A DNA stretch of 11,024 nucleotides, from positions 1-11,024 of the forward strand of contig JAEUQL010000081.1 in the NCBI GenBank assembly GCA_016789295.1, written 5' to 3'. How positions within the stretch are numbered: the first letter of the stretch is position 1; the number at the start of each line of letters is the position of its first letter. Source of the stretch: Blastocatellia bacterium. Lineage in GTDB: Bacteria; Acidobacteriota; Blastocatellia; Chloracidobacteriales; JADJPF01. A program made the position numbers and the translations under genes. Shown here one piece after another: positions 6,844-11,024 of the stretch. Under the pieces are notes generated by a model. The model saw only the letters and a program-made list of their open reading frames with translations. It searched no databases and was not told the origin of the DNA.

Positions 6844-6874
6844 GAAGAGACTGAAAAATAGCTTCAATCTCTTC
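6844..6874 (-). terminator. Probable 3' hairpin of the dsbD transcript
   Basis: The arms 6874-6863 and 6855-6844 make a 12-pair stem around a seven-base loop. The single irregular position is a U-G wobble in leftward RNA but a C-A mismatch in rightward RNA, so the structure suits the leftward transcript. It begins 22 bases past the dsbD stop. The sequence after it (TAGTTAGTAAC) lacks a strong T-run, so termination may be incomplete or the hairpin may mainly protect the mRNA end. Confidence 0.55.
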
Positions 6875-6896
6875 ATATATCTACTAAAAAACAGGC

Positions 6897-9074
6897 TTAA
6901 AGTTTTCTCAATTCCGCAAGTACTATGCTTGGGGTGATCACTTCTGGAAGCACCACAGGTGGCTGATTGGGATCTTTGCTGTAGATCACATAGAGCGGCA
7001 CACCATTTCGACCAAACTCTGCCAGAGTTTTAGCTATAGTCTCATCGCGGTTTGTCCAGTCGGCTTTCATAGTCACAATTCCACGACGCTTGAACTCTTC
7101 TTTAACCTCGTCCGAGGTGAAAGTAACACGTTCATTGACTTGACAACTCAAACACCAAGCAGCCGTAAAATCGATAAATATAGGTTTACCTGCTTCACGA
7201 AGTTCTTTCACCTTTTCAGGTGAGAAAGGTTCCCAGTCTATACCATAAGAACGGACAGTACCTTTTGAAGCAGAAAGTGCTTGTACTGAGCTGTTTGCAA
7301 CAGATATAGCTATGTAAAGCCCAACAGCCAACATAACTATCAGAACAGTTCTTGCTATCACCCTACTTTGGAAAGTATTAACAATACTTCCCCAACGACC
7401 CAGTATCCAAGCCCCAAAACCAGCTAGTACAAAAGCTCCCATAAGCCCTGCAAGCGCATCTGGTCCAGCTTGATTACCTAGTACCCAGCCAAGCCATACT
7501 ATAGTTCCCATCAATAAAAAGCCCATTAAATTCTTAAAAGACTCCATCCAAGCACCTGGTCTTGGTACAAGTTTAAGCATAGTTGGAGAAGCAGACAGAA
7601 GGATGTAAGGTGCAGCCATTCCAAGACCAAGTGCTGTAAAAATGAGCATCGATGCCCAAGCTGGTTGCGTTAATGAAAATCCGAGTGCTGATCCCATAAA
7701 CGGTGCTGTGCAAGGTGTGGCAACAGCAGTAGCTAATGCACCACTTGTAAACGAACCCAACCAGCTTGAATGCTGACTTGAATCTTCAATCGCCTTCCCT
7801 CCAACACCCATTAGAGATGTACCCACTTCAAAGACTCCAAAAAGGTTGAGACCTAACATAAAAAGTAGCATTGAGAGAATAATAAGAAACTTTGGAGATT
7901 GAAGCTGAAATCCCCATCCAAGCTGTTCGCCTCCGGCACGCAGTGCAAGCATCGATCCAGCAAGCACCCAGAAAGAGACCAACACTCCAAGAGTGAAGAT
8001 CAGGCCATGTTGCCACGGTTTACCATTCTCTTTGTTTGCCTGTTTGACAAAATCGAGCACTTTTATGGAAAGTACTGGAAGGACACAAGGCATAAGGTTG
8101 AGAATAAGGCCACCTACAAAAGAGAAGATAAGTGCTAGCCATAAACTTGTCACTTCGCCAGAACCTTGTACAGTAGGCTTTGTACCGGCTGTGCTAGACA
8201 CTGCAGTGGAAGCAGCTTTAACACCTTCTCCTGTAAGAGTAGCGTTTATCTGCATTGCACTTTCGGCATTTGGCCCACGCCATCCCTTCCCTACTACTAC
8301 CACAGCTTCAAACTCTGGAAGTATTTCTGTTGCGAAAGAGGACTTTGTTAGCTCTACTGTGTAACCTTCGGGAGTCTTTTTAAACTCCTGTGGAGTGGTG
8401 TAGTCAAGTATTCCTTCACGTCTTGGAAAGAGCGTCAGATCGGAAAGTTCTTCTTTGAAATCTGCAGGAGCCGTCATGTCGAGCACTATCTTTCCGGCTT
8501 TCGATGTAGCAGTGAATTTCCAGCCTGAAGGGACGACAGGGAGTTTTTGGCGTGTCTTCGAAAAAGAATCTGCCCAACGGCTTGGAGTTGGAGTAGCATT
8601 AGCAACAGACAACTGAAGGCTTACTTCACCTTTTTCAGGAATACACTCTTCTTTACAAACAAGCCAATCCGCAGTTGCTGACAGTTCTATCTTAGAACCA
8701 TCTTTGAGGCTAGCAGGAGCATTCATTTTCACTAGAAGAAAGACTTCATCGTGATAACCAAAACTGACTAATGGATCGACTACTATCTTTTCTGGATAAG
8801 GCCAGATGATCGGATCGGCAGTGAAGCCTTCTGGAAGCTTCCATTTAATCTTTGTAGCAAGCCCTGAGTCACCAGGGTTTATCCAGTATATGTGCCAGTG
8901 CTCTTTCATCTTCATTCTGAGAGCTACCCAAAAAGGCTTTCCTGGTTCTATTGTCTCTGTTTCAGAAACAAGCTCTGCTTCAACGTGCTCTGTACGAGCC
9001 GGCTCAGCAAAGACTGCGGATGTTAAAAGAAGTAGAAATGAGATATGTAAAAATAGTCTCTGTACTAACCTCAT
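6897..9074 (-). CDS. dsbD: DsbD-type thiol:disulfide interchange protein
   Basis: This 725-residue inner-membrane protein moves electrons from cytoplasmic thioredoxin to periplasmic thiol proteins. It has the full three-part plan. A signal peptide with cleavage after VFA at 21-23 is followed by an N-terminal immunoglobulin-like domain with a cysteine pair (C140 and C144 in VCKEECIP). The core has about eight membrane segments between 308 and 600, with the pair C330 (NLMPCVLP) and C455 (ATPCTAPF). A C-terminal thioredoxin domain (about 610-725) carries WCLSC (C641, C644). E. coli DsbD is shorter (about 565 residues). The longer N-terminal part resembles the ScsB branch, which is known to reduce an envelope peroxiredoxin in Caulobacter. 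The start ATG is 20 bases after the zinc-ribbon gene and has a weak AGGG site, so the two are probably co-transcribed. The exact subfamily is uncertain; the overall function is clear. Confidence 0.95.
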   Translation of the reverse strand: MRLVQRLFLHISFLLLLTSAVFAEPARTEHVEAELVSETETIEPGKPFWVALRMKMKEHWHIYWINPGDSGLATKIKWKLPEGFTADPIIWPYPEKIVVDPLVSFGYHDEVFLLVKMNAPASLKDGSKIELSATADWLVCKEECIPEKGEVSLQLSVANATPTPSRWADSFSKTRQKLPVVPSGWKFTATSKAGKIVLDMTAPADFKEELSDLTLFPRREGILDYTTPQEFKKTPEGYTVELTKSSFATEILPEFEAVVVVGKGWRGPNAESAMQINATLTGEGVKAASTAVSSTAGTKPTVQGSGEVTSLWLALIFSFVGGLILNLMPCVLPVLSIKVLDFVKQANKENGKPWQHGLIFTLGVLVSFWVLAGSMLALRAGGEQLGWGFQLQSPKFLIILSMLLFMLGLNLFGVFEVGTSLMGVGGKAIEDSSQHSSWLGSFTSGALATAVATPCTAPFMGSALGFSLTQPAWASMLIFTALGLGMAAPYILLSASPTMLKLVPRPGAWMESFKNLMGFLLMGTIVWLGWVLGNQAGPDALAGLMGAFVLAGFGAWILGRWGSIVNTFQSRVIARTVLIVMLAVGLYIAISVANSSVQALSASKGTVRSYGIDWEPFSPEKVKELREAGKPIFIDFTAAWCLSCQVNERVTFTSDEVKEEFKRRGIVTMKADWTNRDETIAKTLAEFGRNGVPLYVIYSKDPNQPPVVLPEVITPSIVLAELRKL

Positions 9075-9094
9075 AGAATTTCAACCCTGACTTT

Positions 9095-9610
9095 CTATTG
9101 CTTATCTTTTATCTGTTCTATTTCTTTGAGAAGATCTATCGCCTTGGAAAAATCTTTCTCATCTTCTCTTATTTCTCTCAAAAGCTGTTTTGCAGCATCA
9201 AAGTTTCCTTGCTTAAAAAGCTCTTCAGCTTGCAGATACTTACTACTGCTCAAGTCTGAAGAAAGCGACTCAACAGGCGTGGCTCCAACAGTCTGATCGA
9301 GAACTATTCTAGTATCTTGCTGTATAGTCTGCTCAACTTTTGCCGTTCTACTTTCTATTATCACACCTCCAATGCAAGCCACAACTGCCAGCCCTATTGC
9401 TGCATACATTCTCAAACGAGCAAAGGTATCAGATTTTCCTGAACGGCTGGAAATCCTCTCTTTATCAGATCGTTGATTGAACCCTACAATAAGGTCTTCA
9501 GGTCTAGATATACTTAAAGGCATACCACAATTTACACAAGTATCAACATTAGAAGTATCATTGGTTGATTGGTTTGTAGCCTTACAGTAGAGACATACTA
9601 ACTCTGACAT
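9095..9610 (-). CDS. Small membrane protein with N-terminal zinc ribbon and TPR-like helices
   Basis: I do not recognise a named family for this 171-residue protein. Residues 6-28 form a zinc-ribbon knuckle pair, C6-x2-C9 and C25-x2-C28. A charged linker leads to one membrane segment at about 68-85. A polar stretch follows, and then two or three helices (about 124-168, starting YLQAEELFKQGNF) that look like a single TPR-type hairpin plus a coiled, Lys/Glu-rich end. With no signal peptide and the zinc ribbon expected in the cytoplasm, the helical tail should face the periplasm; that is inference. The start ATG has GGAG about ten bases upstream. It lies between the GMC gene (59-base gap) and dsbD (20-base gap), which suggests an operon. 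Its role, possibly as an assembly or scaffold protein, is unknown. Confidence 0.78.
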   Translation of the reverse strand: MSELVCLYCKATNQSTNDTSNVDTCVNCGMPLSISRPEDLIVGFNQRSDKERISSRSGKSDTFARLRMYAAIGLAVVACIGGVIIESRTAKVEQTIQQDTRIVLDQTVGATPVESLSSDLSSSKYLQAEELFKQGNFDAAKQLLREIREDEKDFSKAIDLLKEIEQIKDKQ

Positions 9611-9669
9611 TCGCCAATTTCTCCAACAGACTATATTCTGAAGACTTAGCTACTTTAAGACTTTTTGTC

Positions 9670-11024
9670 CTACTTATCAAGTAAGCCAATAATCTTGTCT
9701 GATATCCTTTCGGCTAACGCAGCTATCGTTGCCGAAGGTGGAACACCCAAAGCAGAAGGGATGATTGCACCATCTGCAACATAAAGGCCAGGATAGCCAA
9801 AGACCTCACCCGATGCAGAGACTACCCCCAAGTCACGAGAATCTGCCATGGCAGCACCACCTAGTGGGTGTACGGTTGATAACCTCCTCTTTAGCCACCA
9901 AGCAGGATTTACAACAAGCCAAGAATCAAGCCTTTTTGCAATCTCTTGTGCTGCTCCTACCATCTTTCTTATTAAGATTAGACTCTGTTGATTGCTCCAT
10001 TCAAGTTGAAGATCTCCTTGCTTATCTATCTTTAAGCTTCCATTTGAAGCATCCTTGCCCATCAGAAAAAGTAGAGCTACGTGTGAAAGTAGCGTCTGTC
10101 TGTCTGAAATGGTCTTAAGTAATGGCCTACGTCCTAAACTCCTAAAAAAGTTGCGTACTTGTTTGCTGTAGTCAAAGAGCAAGGTAAGCCAGAAAATAGG
10201 CAACTGTATCTGTTTTGGAAGTGCTGTGGGCAGAATACCTTCAAGTATCAAGAACTCGTCTTTGGGCCAATAATCAGCTAGAGCTGATACACTTGTACCT
10301 GATTGTTCTATTTTTCTACTTGTACCAAGTAGAGCAGCAAAAAGATCTGCATTTGCTGAAAAGTTTTCACCCAAACGATCACTGATTCGTGGGAGAGTTT
10401 TGTAAAGGTGCTTGCATCTGAGCAGCAACCTATTTGTTCCTAAAGTTCCTGCAGCCAAAACTACTTTATCAGCATAGAAGACTACTTGATCTAACTCTTT
10501 GGTACGACGACAAATAACTTTGTAACCTCTGCCATCTTGTTCAATTGCAATAGCTTCGTGTTCTGTGACTATCTCTGCCCCACTGTTTTCTGCTACTTTC
10601 AAGTAGTTTAGGTCGAGTGTATTCTTTGCACCTTCCCTACAGCCAGCTATGCACATGCCACAACCATTACAACCTCTCTGAACTGCACCATACTCATTTA
10701 CAAAATCTTCTCCTTCTCTACCAAATCTAACAGCTAAGCTTGCCTTCTCTACCTTTTTTGTCTGATAGACCGATTTTGGATCTTCCCTTACAGCCTCCTC
10801 AAGCAAGCTTAAACGTAGGTGAGATCTTTTAAAATCTTCTGGGACAGTTCCTACACCAAGCATCTGAGCCACACGTTGGTAATACTGGTCAAGTTCCAAG
10901 GCCGTGATCTCTTCTGGCCAACCCTTTTCAAAAAGTTTACTGTGAGCGCGTTTATGAACATTTGTATATACAAGAGAACCTCCTCCAAGCCCAGCCGCAA
11001 CTATAATATCCATGTTTGCAAAAG
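9670..11024 (-). CDS. GMC-family FAD-dependent oxidoreductase (cholesterol oxidase-like), N-terminus beyond the window
   Basis: The C-terminal 450 or so residues are present. The frame stays open to the window edge (FAN precedes the first in-window Met at 11013), so the true start and the FAD-binding GxGxxG motif lie outside. The retained part begins with AAGLGGGSLVYTNV, the conserved glycine loop that follows the FAD fold in cholesterol oxidase relatives. A cysteine cluster, CNGCGMCIAGCREGAKNT, lies at 10639-10671. The C-terminal signature is TVHPLGGAAMA (catalytic histidine) followed by GLYVADGAIIPSALGVPPSATI. The enzyme is expected to oxidise an alcohol, possibly a sterol or hopanoid-like lipid, and pass electrons to oxygen or another acceptor; the substrate is unknown. 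The CxxCxxCxxxC spacing is known from ChoD-like mycobacterial relatives. It is the first visible gene of the leftward group. Confidence 0.92.
   Translation of the reverse strand, partial: FANMDIIVAAGLGGGSLVYTNVHKRAHSKLFEKGWPEEITALELDQYYQRVAQMLGVGTVPEDFKRSHLRLSLLEEAVREDPKSVYQTKKVEKASLAVRFGREGEDFVNEYGAVQRGCNGCGMCIAGCREGAKNTLDLNYLKVAENSGAEIVTEHEAIAIEQDGRGYKVICRRTKELDQVVFYADKVVLAAGTLGTNRLLLRCKHLYKTLPRISDRLGENFSANADLFAALLGTSRKIEQSGTSVSALADYWPKDEFLILEGILPTALPKQIQLPIFWLTLLFDYSKQVRNFFRSLGRRPLLKTISDRQTLLSHVALLFLMGKDASNGSLKIDKQGDLQLEWSNQQSLILIRKMVGAAQEIAKRLDSWLVVNPAWWLKRRLSTVHPLGGAAMADSRDLGVVSASGEVFGYPGLYVADGAIIPSALGVPPSATIAALAERISDKIIGLLDK

Noticed and set aside
7993..8364. Rightward open frame of 123 codons inside dsbD
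   Set aside because: It is antisense to the first membrane segments and linker of DsbD, where all expected motifs are intact on the other strand. It has no start signal of its own.

Overview
The window looks like ordinary chromosomal DNA of a Gram-negative-type bacterium of low to middling GC (estimated by eye, not counted). Four of the seven proteins carry export signals, and one is a DsbD-type inner-membrane electron carrier, which implies an envelope with a periplasm. The triple DUF4394 protein with a DUF11-like domain and a short C-terminal module recalls proteins of Acidobacteriota (Blastocatellia-like). That placement is a low-confidence guess; the sequence contains no rRNA or other firm phylogenetic marker.

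Layout: bases 1-562 hold no supportable gene but contain a cluster of short inverted repeats. Three genes then run rightward: a 1029-residue secreted DUF4394 repeat protein (563-3652) closed by a strong hairpin terminator (3680-3717), an exported M28-family metallopeptidase related to carboxypeptidase Q (3752-5131), and queG for epoxyqueuosine reductase (5128-6090), which overlaps the peptidase gene by four bases. A hairpin at 6109-6132 separates these from the leftward genes.

The leftward genes, in their own transcription order, are a partial GMC-family flavin oxidoreductase running in from the right edge (9670-11024), a small membrane protein with a four-cysteine zinc ribbon (9095-9610), a full-length DsbD-type thiol:disulfide transporter (6897-9074), and an exported peroxiredoxin-like protein (6140-6757). 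The first three are closely spaced and probably co-transcribed. The last is set off by a hairpin and appears to have its own promoter, with an inverted repeat in the promoter spacer.

The leftward genes can be read as a redox group: a flavin enzyme that may release peroxide, a membrane carrier that moves reducing power outward, and an exported peroxiredoxin-like protein that could use it. This functional link is inference. No CRISPR array, insertion sequence, phage gene, tRNA or rRNA was seen. I found no convincing new large system; the most notable items are the Lys/His/Trp-depleted repeat protein, the redox group and the operator-like repeat at the peroxiredoxin promoter.
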